Position numbers and translations under genes: made by a program
Part shown: positions 37,080 through 46,479 of the stretch, in pieces
Position numbering within the stretch: position 1 is the stretch's first letter
How the letters are laid out: each line of letters begins with the position of its first letter
Notes under the pieces: generated by a model
The model's input: the letters and a program-made list of their open reading frames with translations, nothing else
Database searches by the model: none
Told to the model about the DNA's origin: nothing
Assembly (NCBI GenBank): GCA_012274445.1
Contig: JAAROD010000044.1
Coordinates: 1,302,001 to 1,366,000 of the forward strand
Source of the DNA: Sclerotiophoma versabilis
Lineage: Eukaryota; Ascomycota; Dothideomycetes; Pleosporales; Didymellaceae
Direction: 5' to 3'
Length of the DNA stretch: 64,000 nucleotides

Positions 37080-38660
37080 AAAGTATTAGACCTATCTATA
37101 GCTACTACTATCTAGCACCTTAATTACTAAGTAGTTACCTAGCTATACTTAAACTAAGTTCTTACTATTAATAGAGATATATATACTACTTATTCTTACC
37201 TAAGTATTTTACTATACTAGCCTACTTTACTACTATTTATACTATATAGACCTATACTATAGTACTCTAAAAATATTAATACTAATATAGCTATAGGTGT
37301 GTTCTAGTTATTATAAACCTATAGACTAGTACCTATAAAGTTAAACAAAGCTAGGCTATCTTTAGTAATAATAATCTTAAAGCTAATAGGTATACTATTA
37401 TCTATATAGTTAATAGCCTTAATTAGTTAGCTCTAGAACTTAACTACTAGGCCCTTAAAGAAATTCTAGATTATTAGCTCTGCAGACTTCTATATAGCCT
37501 ATATATAATTCTATACTATACTTATAGTATACTGCTATATAAGTATATATACTAAGTAGATACTATACTAATTTACTACTACCTGCGCCTTAATATTAGT
37601 AATAATCTCCTAGAAACACTATAAGCTGCTAGAGCCTAGGTACTTAGTAAAATTAACGTATAGAATTTATTTAAGCTTAGTATCTATAAACTTACTGTTA
37701 CGCACTAACAGGAAGCTATTAAACACAGCGCCTTTCTTCTATAGGTACTTAAAGGTTAGGAGCATAGAGCTAGGAAGGATGCTACTAATATTAGCATAGT
37801 AACTACGCTAGGTAGTCTAGAAAACAATATTCTTATCCTTAGGGTTAAACATAGGCGTAATAATAGTAAAGTTAGGAGGGTATACGCCTCTTTACTATAG
37901 TAAGTTAGAGAGTAGTATATTACTATCCTTAAGCTTATCCTGCTACAGCTTAATCTAGCTTTATACTGCGTAGGCTATACTGCTAATTATAGTAGGTATA
38001 TAAGAGGTAGTTACTATTAGAAACCTATTAAGATTAAAAATAGCATAGCTAAAATCTAGCTGCTTCTTAATATTAGCACTTATACTAACCTTCTGCAGCA
38101 CTTAGCCTATCTGCTTAGTTACACTATAGAAAAAGTGCTAGAAGGTAGAAAGCTGCACTAGATTAATAACAGTGGCGCTTAGCTGTTGCTTAGCTAGCAG
38201 GAGCACTCTAAGAACCTAGGTTATTGCTGTCCAGCATGGCAGTTAAGCTAGGGCTAATAATAATAGTCTGCGTCTTGTCTATAATAAGGGCTGGGCCTTA
38301 GACCTAAACGCCCTAGCAAAGAGACTAGAATAGGTAGCTTAATATCTAATACTATCTAAGGCAGCTAAAGTAGACGTTCTGCACTAAGCTAGGCTTAATT
38401 ACACTATTCTCTATAATCTTTACATAGGCTAAGGTGCTGTTGCTAGCAGTGTTGTAGAGGTAGTGGCTAACAGCATAAATGCGGATGATATTAACATAGA
38501 TGCTGCGGTTAATAGGGGTAAAGCCAAACTGCTGGTGTTAGGCATTAATAAAGGCCTTGCGGGCGTTAACGCTATTATCAGCTGGTATGGTTATAACGGT
38601 CTTGCTGCTATCGTATCGCATGCTAAAGAAGCAGCAGACCTCGACATTAGGAAAGCGTGC
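37080..38660 (-). pseudogene. unrecognised gene, partly RIP-degraded, spanning the isochore edge
   Basis: On the minus strand a protein-like frame can be followed from the GC-balanced side into the AT-rich side. Bases 38,660-38,460 read cleanly except for one TAA (FFSMRYDSSKTVITIPADN). From 38,460 down the same frame collects TAA/TAG codons where Gln or Trp would fit (LYNTASNSTLAYVKIIENS). Further down, with frame changes, come FTIITPMFNPKDKNIVF, AVFNSFLLVRN and TKYLGSSSL, then a long stretch to about 37,080 with SLALFNFIGTSL. Stop density rises steadily toward the retrotransposons. I do not recognise the family. It does not read as reverse transcriptase, integrase or helicase. The N-terminus may extend beyond 38,660 (related-looking coding sequence on the same strand to about 38,930) but in other frames. 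Confidence 0.45.
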
Positions 38661-38699
38661 CACGGAGTGGTGGTGTCGTATTTAACAATCTTTTGCTGC

Positions 38700-39767
38700 A
38701 ACATATCAAATTACAGCTTGTCTTTGTACTCAGACTTAGCGTTGTAGCAATTGGAGTCTATACCTATTACCTATTGAGACGTGAGCCGGTCGCGGTAACG
38801 ATTGAGGAAGCGCGTAACCCAGCTATCAAAGCAAGGATTTTGGGCAACTGTAGAGGCGAAATTGCGTACTATATGCCTTGCAGGTGGCTAGTGACGCGCT
38901 GTAAGCTCTTCCTTATACCGTACAAGGTCTGATTCTTGTTGTGGGGTGAACTTCCGTTGCCGTTGATTGGCGACCTCCCGGGGACCTAATCGCGTCGATG
39001 CGCGCGCGACAATGTGTTGCGATCAACACCATGTTTTTCTGTAATATGTATGTACACAAGTTTTTTCTCTAGCTCTTATATGTGAACCCTCTCAAGCGCA
39101 TCATTAATTCCTGGCATGATTGTTGAGTTATTACGCGTTGAAATGGAAGTATTGATGGTTGGAACTGTGCATTGGTCGAATCCATACATTGGGTGCACGG
39201 ACACGGTAATAAGCGTGGCCTGGACAGGAAGACTGCGATGGAGCAAAATCCGGCCGGCGGAAGTGTTGCGGCCGTACCGGTACGGTAGTTTTGTTTTGGT
39301 CACCATAACCTGCGGAACGCGTAAAAGCTCCAAGCTCAAACACTCAACCTGATTCAACTAATTGGCTCCTAGTACATTTTGCACTGGCTGGATAAGCCAG
39401 AGTAACAACAACAATCCTTGAATTTATCCCGTTTAGGCTTGTTACGTACTACTGAGTACGATCTTGGCTTATGTATGTACTCATTCACTAATCTTGGGAT
39501 TTCAGACTTCATTTCCAGAGATGAAACGGCTCTTTTCAAGCCTTAACTCAAGCATATTGGAACGTGCTGGTTGTGTTATCGAACGTGGATGCGGACCCTA
39601 GCGGAGGAATTCAAGGAAGGTATTGTGAATGAACTCTGTTCTATGTGAGTCTATCGCGATATATAATCTGGTCAACGCTCTCATACTTTTCATTTTCACC
39701 GCACTCGTTCATCGGATCTCTGCAGTCTGCCTTGTAACAAACTTCAATCCTCTGCAGCTTCGCCAAC
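38700..39767. other. no confident gene
   Basis: GC-balanced sequence at the left side of the central island. Short open frames on both strands (38,657-38,932; 39,076-39,357) have no domain. The interval before 39,768 should hold the promoter of the secreted-protein gene. Confidence 0.35.
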
Positions 39768-40400
39768 ATACGCTCCCTTCTCGCTGCTGCCGCTATTGTT
39801 CCTTACGTACTCGCGGCATGGAACCAAAAGGTCTGCAATGGCGCTGGCGGTTGTACTGGCATTGGTCAAGATATCCAGGGAACCATCAGATGTCCTGACG
39901 GCTCTAGAATGAACCTCCAAGAGTTCTCATCCGAATGGCTTGACATGACTTCTGGTGAGTACGAGTACACTGCCCAAGCCAAGTTCCCAACTCCCTGCTT
40001 GATGGGCCAGAATCTGGCCCTAGCGACTCGCTAGTTGTAAGTCATAACTACCGATTAATGGTCGGAAATTGGCAGTGATTGTTCCCATAGATTCGCACGA
40101 CTGCGAACAGTCAAACCATTTATGGTTTCGTGGGCTCTCACTGCACCACAACCACGCCATCTGACAATTGCTACGTTGGAGACGACAATGACTCTGCGTA
40201 TGTCCCAACTAGTAGCATATACAGCCAGAAGTATACTTATTTGCACTAGGGTTTCTATCTGCCAGATTGTCGACAGCAGTGGCAAGGCTTGCACGCCCAA
40301 TCCAAATGCAGGTGAATGTGAGAGCTGGGGTACTTCAGATGGTCGCACTCAGTGTGCTGGCTGGAAAATTGGAGACACAGACCAGCCAACTGAGTCTTGA
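39768..40400 (+). pseudogene. small cysteine-rich secreted protein (effector-like), start codon lost and frame shifted
   Basis: From 39,768 the frame gives a textbook signal peptide (RSLLAAAAIVPYVLA, then AWNQKVC). The codon expected to be ATG is ATA (39,768-39,770), a TG-to-TA change as made by RIP. The mature part carries Cys in VCNGAGGC, TIRC and TPC. Two introns fit GT-AG rules: 40,037-40,090 (GTAAGT...CATAG) and 40,198-40,249 (GTATGT...ACTAG). Exons 2 and 3 then join in frame and include TIYGFVGSHC, DNCYVGDD and CESWGTSDGRTQC before a TGA at 40,398-40,400. About ten cysteines and a length near 165 residues are typical of fungal secreted effectors. Exon 1 meets exon 2 out of frame and contains a TAG at 40,032-40,034; a one-base loss in late exon 1 would explain both. 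I know of no exact family. No toxic activity can be inferred. Confidence 0.6.
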
Positions 40401-41590
40401 TCAAAGTGCTCTGCAACCATGACGATAGATGAGATGTATTGAAGAATGGAACATAAATTATACTAGAGACTGGCGTCCGCAGTGAAAATGGCCTGATTTG
40501 AATGGCCTAGACCAGAGATCCCTCGCGTAATTTTCCGACCGCTCTGTGCCAATGAATAATTCTGAGGACAATCATAAACGGGACATGACGATTGTTTTCA
40601 AGCTTGTCAGCAGGACATTATTGCAGAACCAGATTGACCTAAGAAACAAGATGGTTGCTGTAGTTCTACACGACTATAACATGTTGTGCGTCGCTGGCAT
40701 GCTCCCACATGTAGCTGGCTTCAGGCGGAGATCGATATCTAGGACCATTTTCAGAAATATCGTCCTCCGTAACATAACGGAAAACCTCATACACTTCTAG
40801 CCTTCTATAACGTCGCTGGCTGATTTGAATGAGTAGATGATGCACAATCAGTACCACATTCATGCAATAGGACTTCTTTCGCCGGTGAGTATGCGATGCT
40901 ACCGTTAGTTGGGATGATTTGAATGGTCTAACTCCAATAGCTTCTTTGATTTTGGCTCACAATCGCGTCTTGGGAGAGCTCTGTCGCGTCGTCGTTGGAC
41001 AGTAGTTCGAGGCACGCTAAAGGCTGCAATAACGCGTCTTTCGCTCTCACCGCAATCTTCAATTGTAGCTTGGATGTCAAGCTACAATGCACCTTCAGTA
41101 TAGAACAGTTGCGCGTTGTGTTGAGGTGGCATAGTGGGGCAATAAAAGGTAGGCTAGATTTTGTGAAGTTGGCCCGCTTGATGGTGATCTACGTTGTTCG
41201 AATGTATTTTTGCAACAATCATATAACTTCTCAACTTCTGTCAAGAGGTGTATATATGATGTCACAGGCCAAGCGCTGTCGTGACCATGAACTGTCTTGC
41301 AGATCGTGCCGTGCGTGGGCCTAGATATAAGCTCAGCTGTAATGCTAGATCAATACAATAACACGGGCACTCTTCTCCGCTCTCTAGACATATATTACAC
41401 GCACTAAACCATGCAAAACAAGAGTTGCAGGTCGTAGACATAGCTAGTACGACTAAACCAGTTCTCATGTTCTCTCTTGCCTACATCTGTCTGCCAGCCT
41501 ACTTCTAGATGTGACTGTCGGTTTCACACGAGCCCTGGGCCATGCTCTTGCCAGTCGGCGTTATATGTAATAGTCAAATAGAAACCAAGG
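40401..41590. other. no confident gene; one hairpin
   Basis: About 1.2 kb of GC-balanced DNA. Open frames at 40,546-40,800 and 40,995-41,324 (plus) and 41,262-41,468 (minus) show no domain, signal peptide or codon pattern that convinces me. Confidence 0.35.
41062..41088. repeat. perfect 11-bp inverted repeat, 5-nt loop
   Basis: ATTGTAGCTTG, then GATGT, then CAAGCTACAAT. It could fold into a hairpin. No neighbouring gene explains it as a terminator, and it may be a relic of a small transposable element. Confidence 0.7.
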
Positions 41591-41615
41591 GAACGTAAGA
41601 GAACCGGAGAAAACC

Positions 41616-41714
41616 ACATAGAATAACATAGAATAACATAGAATAACGTAAAATAATGTAGAGTGACATAGAATACATAGAATAACATAGAGTGACATAG
41701 AATGACATAAAATA
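41616..41714. repeat. minisatellite of a ~10-bp unit (ACATAGAATA) x ~10
   Basis: About ten head-to-tail copies of ACATAGAATA with variants such as ACATAGAGTG and ACGTAAAATA. It lies about 80 bases beyond the stop codon of the CFEM receptor gene and probably within or just after its 3' untranslated region. Confidence 0.85.
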
Positions 41715-41791
41715 GTTAACAGAGAACAGAACATAAGAGAATGGATCTCATCCATACCGTGACCTTGCTAAAACACTTGAGGACTGGGTCG

Positions 41792-43538
41792 TTACACGCC
41801 ATACGTTAGCTTCGCGTCATCTGTTGTATTGATCTTCATGCTATTGCTCTTGACGCATCGCTGGGTGATTGCTTTGCCGACTAGATGGACCTGCGGGAGG
41901 CAAACAATGAAGATGCTTATGTAGACTTCGATAGCGCACCAAAATGATACCGGGACAACTTCGTCTATTAATGTTCTTAGCTTGTGCGCGTAAGCCGTAT
42001 AGATAGACAAGAGATGGTGGCAGACGGATTACGGTCGTCATTGAAGCGAAGAGCACAGGTGTCATCAACTTACACGTGAAATTAGAAGTATAGTTCGCTG
42101 TGAGCGTGATCGAAAGTCGCGTAATCGCGATAACGGTGATTCTACTCGCTGATGGTTAGTTACAGAGAAAGCAGTGTCTGTAGAGCAGCCAACGTACACG
42201 AATCCAAAGGCGAAGATAGAAACAACTTCGATTTTCTTCCACCATTGCATCTGCAGCTTGAGAAGCCTCGGGATAGGCAGCGAGATTATGACGACTTCGA
42301 CGACGAGATTAAGGATGCTAAAGGCAAAATTCAGGCCCTGTCTGTCCACCGTACACATCGGCGGGTTCTCTGAGTGCATTGCGTTATCACCCAGGTACAT
42401 GCGCCAGCGATGGGATATCGGCCAGCATTGGAACAGGTGAGCGAGGAATATCGATATCATGGCAGTTGTGCATAGAGTGATCAGGAGGTAGGTAACATTT
42501 CGAATCTCCCCAGTCGGGAACAGGCGGAGGTAGAAGCAGAGAATGGCTATCTTGGTGGAGAAGGTGAGTATGACGAAAGTCAATTCACTAAGGTAGAAGT
42601 ACTGCTAGGGTCAGTCTCTGGGTTTCGGGTTTGTCAACTGTAAGTGTCGGCACCTTTGCAGCATTCGCGACTGTAGTAGGTGACAACATGTAGATATCTT
42701 GCCCAAAGCCGTAATGCACCACTTTGTGCACGTCAGAAAGAGCTCTTCGATAGAATTTCAGGGACATGGAAGGATTAGCGGGGATGAGAAACTCACTCGT
42801 TAGTAGACATATAAGCTGACACGCAGCTATCGGCTATGTAGTCGTCAGTGTTGCGTTGTAAAAGATCTCTGCATGCATACTGCGATACCGATCACTACCC
42901 AATCATCCGCACCCCATCTTACAGAGAATGGGGCTATGCGTGTAACAAGGCGTAAGCATACAGCAATAAGAGCGATACTCGCTGTGGTAATTGCTGCCGT
43001 CGTTATTTTCGAGGATTGATTTCGGACTTCGGTATGGCAAGCTACGTGAATCGAATATCTACCCGCTGGTCTCCGTCAGGCCTACTGTGTAAGCAGAACA
43101 AATCGAGGGCTCTAAGTTTCCACTGACCATAATAATCTGGAAGAGAGCAATACATATCAAAGCATACATCAAGCTGATATGGGATACCAGGGTCGCTGCA
43201 TATGCAAGCTTGGTCTGCTGCATCACATCTACTGTACTCGAGAACAGCCAGACTGCATGTATGCTAGCATTTGTCAAGTGTTAGTAGGGTTTGGAGGTAC
43301 AACTCTCCATTGGTTTTCCCACAGATGGTAGCGCAATTGACTAAACCACGAAAAACAAAATATGCTAGAGAGACATTTAGTGCACTGTACTTACAGAACA
43401 TTGCGGTAGGTCGTCAAATAGCCCACCAGTCGTTACGTTCACATGAAAAGGCGCAGGCGCAATTTCGTTTACAAGGTTTCGGGCAGAGATCGAGAAAATC
43501 CAGTGTGTTAGGACCAGGAATATAACAAATATAGTCAT
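41792..43538 (-). CDS. CFEM-domain rhodopsin-fold receptor (Pth11-like GPCR), eight exons
   Basis: Exons on the minus strand: 43538-43395, 43263-43086, 43041-42881, 42833-42797, 42742-42654, 42604-42198, 42141-42076 and 41975-41792. They join in one frame of 421 residues. The start ATG (43,536-43,538) begins a signal peptide (MTIFVIFLVLTHWIFSISA). A CFEM domain follows (LPQCSHTC, CDAADQACICSD, then Cys in DVCFDMYC and LFC), then a seven-helix rhodopsin-like domain: ALIAVCLRL with DDWVVIGIA, YGFGQD, FYLSELTFVILTFSTKIAIL, LAHLFQCWP with a loop Cys, VVEVVIISLPIP, and FWCAIEVYISIF. Most introns are 44-56 bp with usable GT and AG ends and one CTAAC branch site; the donors of introns 2, 5 and 7 are weak, so those edges could shift. 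Such plasma-membrane receptors sense surface cues in plant pathogens. The cytoplasmic tail is short. No disabling change is seen although both island edges are decaying. Confidence 0.82.
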
Positions 43539-44049
43539 CGCGCCCTGAGTAGTGAATAGAAGTGTGTCCTCAAGTTGGAACAAGTAGGAGGTAAAAGGGA
43601 AAGGGTAGATGTTGGGGATGCTCTAATAAGAGCGATGGAACTGAAGCACACTAATTTTGCAGTTGTCAAAATGCCTACGCCAGCTCTTGTCTACGTTTAA
43701 AACCAGAAATTTCTGCTAAGAGAACGTGTTTGTAGGGCAGAGCCCTCGTGGTGCAAAAGTTTCTTTGCAAGCTGTTACAATATCGGTTGCAGGACTATGA
43801 AACAACTGGCTTACCTTATATCCCAACCATGCTATCAAATGCAGTCGAGCAAGGCGTGCGAGACATGGGTCCCACGATACGAGATGATGTACCATTTGCC
43901 ACAGAGACGTGCCAATGTTTGGGCCAGCAGGGGAAATTCTGAATTTATAGCCCCAGCGCAGAACGCTGACTCGCCTGTCAAGCCAGGATCAAGAGTCCGC
44001 GTAACACTCTTGATATTAAGAGAAAAAGAGAGATAAGGGGCAAGTCTCC
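43539..44049. other. intergenic, promoter side of the CFEM receptor
   Basis: About 500 bases with no convincing gene. Plus-strand frames at 43,748-43,942 and 43,797-44,036 have no domain. The last 100 bases may be degraded transposase sequence leading into the pogo-like tail. Confidence 0.35.
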
Positions 44050-44533
44050 AGGCCTGCTACGGCACTATAAGTACTAGAGGCCTTTGATGATATAGACTTC
44101 CTAGTTATTTAGAGAAGCTAAAACCTGCACAGGGCTTGCAAGAGAGAGGTAAAAGAGAGAGAAAAGGCTAATGTAAAGAAGCTTACTAAGACCAACAAGC
44201 TACAGAATGAGAAGACTGCGCAGGAAATGCGTAATACGCGTGCAAGGGAAATGGAGGAGCGTAACCAGCTGGAGGCTAGAAAAAAGCTAAGAAGTCGCTG
44301 AACGCAAGGCAGAGAAAGAGCGCCAGAAGCAGGCTTACAACTCTCAAAAAGCCATACAAACACAGGTGAGAGGCAAGAGAAAAGCTTCACAGAAAGCAGC
44401 GCCAAGAAAAAAGCAGAAACGTGGTGCTGGTGATTTCGTGGGTGGTGCCTCGCGCACAGCGCGTACGCCAACACCTCCACACCAAGCCAACAACCGCGGC
44501 CGCAAAATCCTTCAGCCAAGAAAGCATTGGTGA
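44050..44533 (+). pseudogene. C-terminal tail of a pogo/Fot1-like DDE transposase
   Basis: The plus strand reads EMEERNQLEARKK and, after a one-base shift near 44,295, ERKAEKERQKQAYNSQKAIQ. A basic Lys/Arg tail and a proline-containing end (RTARTPTPPHQANN) follow, terminating in TGA at 44,531-44,533. This charged tail is typical of fungal pogo-type transposases and is homologous to the decayed tail at 7,000-7,440. Here composition is normal and the stops are few, so it has largely escaped RIP. The DDE catalytic domain is absent. The open frame on the opposite strand at 44,118-44,519 is an antisense shadow. Confidence 0.6.
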
Positions 44534-44739
44534 GAAAATTTAGTATATAGGTCTATAGTGAGCCCCGTCGAGTTACTTTATAACAATAACTATTGTATGT
44601 GGCTCTGCAGCCTCAATTGTGTAGCTCGTCTTGGTGACGTGCGTGCCTTGACTGACGGCAAGCATCAAGTTCGCGAATACAGTAACGTGTCAGGGTTTCA
44701 ACAATTCAGTGTTTAGCAATTGTAACGCAACTGCGATTG

Positions 44740-44783
44740 TTACGCGCACGGACACGGCTACCGAGAATTGTCCGTGCGCGTAA
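44740..44783. repeat. perfect 15-bp terminal-inverted-repeat pair around 14 bp
   Basis: TTACGCGCACGGACA (44,740-44,754) is exactly complementary to TGTCCGTGCGCGTAA (44,769-44,783). A TA dinucleotide lies near each outer end, as in Tc1/mariner target duplications. The pair lies 200 bases after the pogo-like transposase tail. It may be an almost completely deleted miniature element, or two transposon ends brought together. Confidence 0.7.
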
Positions 44784-45325
44784 TGTTTCAGAAGTGTGAG
44801 TAGTAGAACAGGGCATCGCAAAGACCACACCTAACCGGGTTTTCTACTACTACATAGGTGAGCGAGATCTCTGAACGCGGGGGCATGCCGTTGTTCCGCA
44901 TTAAAACCGACCTCCTCACAATGCGATCTGCTCGGGCACGATCCCGGCAGCATGCACTCTCGAACAGATTCACTTCTCGGCCCACGGCGGGGGTGTTTCA
45001 GTCTCAATCGCTTGTTGCTGCAGATCAATAAACAGAGGATGGATGTGCCTGTCACTGTGTGTCATGAAACGCAGAATAGATGTCGTCTGTCACTGTAAAT
45101 CATGAAGCAGATGACAGACTTCGCTTCTGCCCAAGCTTCGAGCATATCGCAGCAGAGAGGCTTAGCCATGCACCGGCCCTTTTCAAAAGTCCGTCCAGAT
45201 GTAGTGCGCAGTCTGGTATGGCTGGCATGGATTATTGAGGTTCCTGAAGGCAATCACAGCGGAGAAATGCCGTATCTTCTATTTGGTATAAAGGTATCCT
45301 TAAAATCGACCTCTGTGATGTCTCT
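44784..45325. other. intergenic, no confident gene
   Basis: GC-balanced DNA upstream of the protease gene. Minus-strand open frames at 44,788-44,985, 44,831-45,055 and 45,062-45,253 have no recognisable domain. A direct repeat of GTCATGAAACGCAGA / ATCATGAAGCAGA type occurs near 45,060-45,110. A TATA-like GGTATAAAG at 45,286-45,294 precedes the protease start by about 30-60 bases. Confidence 0.35.
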
Positions 45326-46010
45326 ATGCGTTTGCTGGTCAATCTCATCATGACTTCCCGACTTTCGTATGTCTCCCTCCTTGGTTATTTCGTGGCTCTG
45401 TGCCACTCGGCGCCGGCACCAGCGCTAGTTCCTGCAGCAGGCTCTAAGGTTCTCACAGGCTCTGTTCAACATTTCACCAACGCCTCTAGTAGCAACACAT
45501 TCATTCCTACTATGCAACTAGGCATTGGCAGTCCACCACAGAAGGTTACCGTAGTACTTGACACTGGAAGCAGCGACCTTGTCGTTCCCTAAACTGGCAG
45601 TGCCATCTGTCAGGACAAGCAGCAGCAGTGCACCGCAAATGAAAGCAGTTTTTCAACCAGATTGTTTAATAGAGCGAAATTGGCTGGTATCACTAATACT
45701 AGAAGCCCACTGTTAAATGCTACTTATTAAAATAGAGTCTAGTTATAGGGTAGCATTGTTAAGGCTGCCTTGACGGTAGGCAATTAGAGTGTGAATGGGG
45801 TCAGGATAGGTGTAGTTACTAAAGGAACACTGCCCCTAGGCAAACCTCTGTTTCCTATCTTTAGCGTTAGTTCTAAGTAAGGAGAGGGCATTAACAAACC
45901 CTATTAAAACGTTCCTGCAGCTATAAAGGATATTAGACCTACTATCTTAGGGCGGTAACAACATAGAGCCCTAAATGTTATTAGGGGATCTTTTTAATTA
46001 GAGCTAAGAT
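45326..46010 (+). pseudogene. secreted aspartyl protease (pepsin family A1), truncated by RIP-type stops
   Basis: The frame can start at the ATG at 45,326 or, more likely, at 45,350 (MTSRLSYVSLLGYFVALCHS, a signal peptide), followed by a propeptide-like Ala/Pro stretch. GIGSPPQKVTVVLDTGSSDL then contains the first catalytic Asp motif DTGSS. The frame meets TAA right after LVVP, where Gln would fit (CAA to TAA). Beyond it the same frame continues as family-like sequence, TGSAICQDKQQQCTANESS then LPLGKPLFPIFSVSS. Stops become denser toward 46,000 and nearly all are TAA/TAG. The second catalytic Asp lies in the lost or degraded region. The gene straddles the edge of the central island and is dead in its present form. 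Confidence 0.75.
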
Positions 46011-46479
46011 ATTTAGGGCATAGGCGTATTTCTAAGAATACAGGCTCTATATTATTATATTTAGAGGCTAGTGTTGTTAGGTTCCTCTAGGCTAATTTAT
46101 TTAAAACTTAAGTATATTAATTAGCGTACTAAGTTGCACGTTACAGCCTATTTACAGTTCTGCAACCTACGTAGTTAATAAGGTTAGAGTTTTATATTAG
46201 AGGTTAGAGTAAGGTTTATAAGGTTATAATAGCCTATATAACTAGGTTTAGAGGTATTCTAAAATAATAACTAGTAATTACTAATATTACCTATATATGT
46301 AGCTATATTACGTATATAGGTAGAAAGACGTGTCTCTAGTATAATATATAATATAGAGTTTATAGTTTAATATAGTATATTTCTAAGCGTTATTCTCTAT
46401 CTATAGTATATAATTAGTTTATTATTATAATTATTATTAGTATATAACTATAGTTAGCTATATAATAGCTATAATAATA

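Larger units (their letters stand above)
7750..38400. other. AT-rich, RIP-degraded isochore
   Basis: About 30 kb of DNA in which almost every CA, TG and CG has become TA. Words such as CTA, TAG, ATA and TAT dominate, long open frames are absent, and TGA stops are nearly missing while TAA/TAG abound. Its content is nested LTR retrotransposons, listed separately. Stretches that I could not assign are 9,700-10,925 (possibly integrase C-terminus or another insertion), 24,700-25,897 and 36,500-37,080. The single exception to the mutated composition is the solo LTR at 33,744-34,242. Confidence 0.9.

Noticed and set aside
39629..39898. A protein starting at the ATG at 39,629 with a hydrophobic N-terminus
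   Set aside because: It is out of frame with the signal peptide and cysteine-rich exons, and no splice joining them in frame was found.
40032..40034. TAG in the secreted-protein gene as a RIP-made CAG-to-TAG stop
   Set aside because: A one-base loss slightly upstream explains both the stop and the frame mismatch with exon 2, reading SLV into the intron, so a frameshift is the simpler reading.
42174..42440. Plus-strand open frames opposite the CFEM receptor (also 42,152-42,373)
   Set aside because: Antisense shadows of the receptor's largest exon, with no domain of their own.
43059..43277. Hydrophobic minus-strand open frame that looks like a membrane helix
   Set aside because: It is an alternative frame of receptor exon 2. 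The correct frame encodes the cysteine-rich CFEM domain and joins its neighbours in frame.
44118..44519. Minus-strand open frame of 133 codons rich in Leu, Ser and Phe
   Set aside because: It is antisense to the charged C-terminal tail of a pogo-type transposase on the plus strand, which explains its hydrophobic composition.
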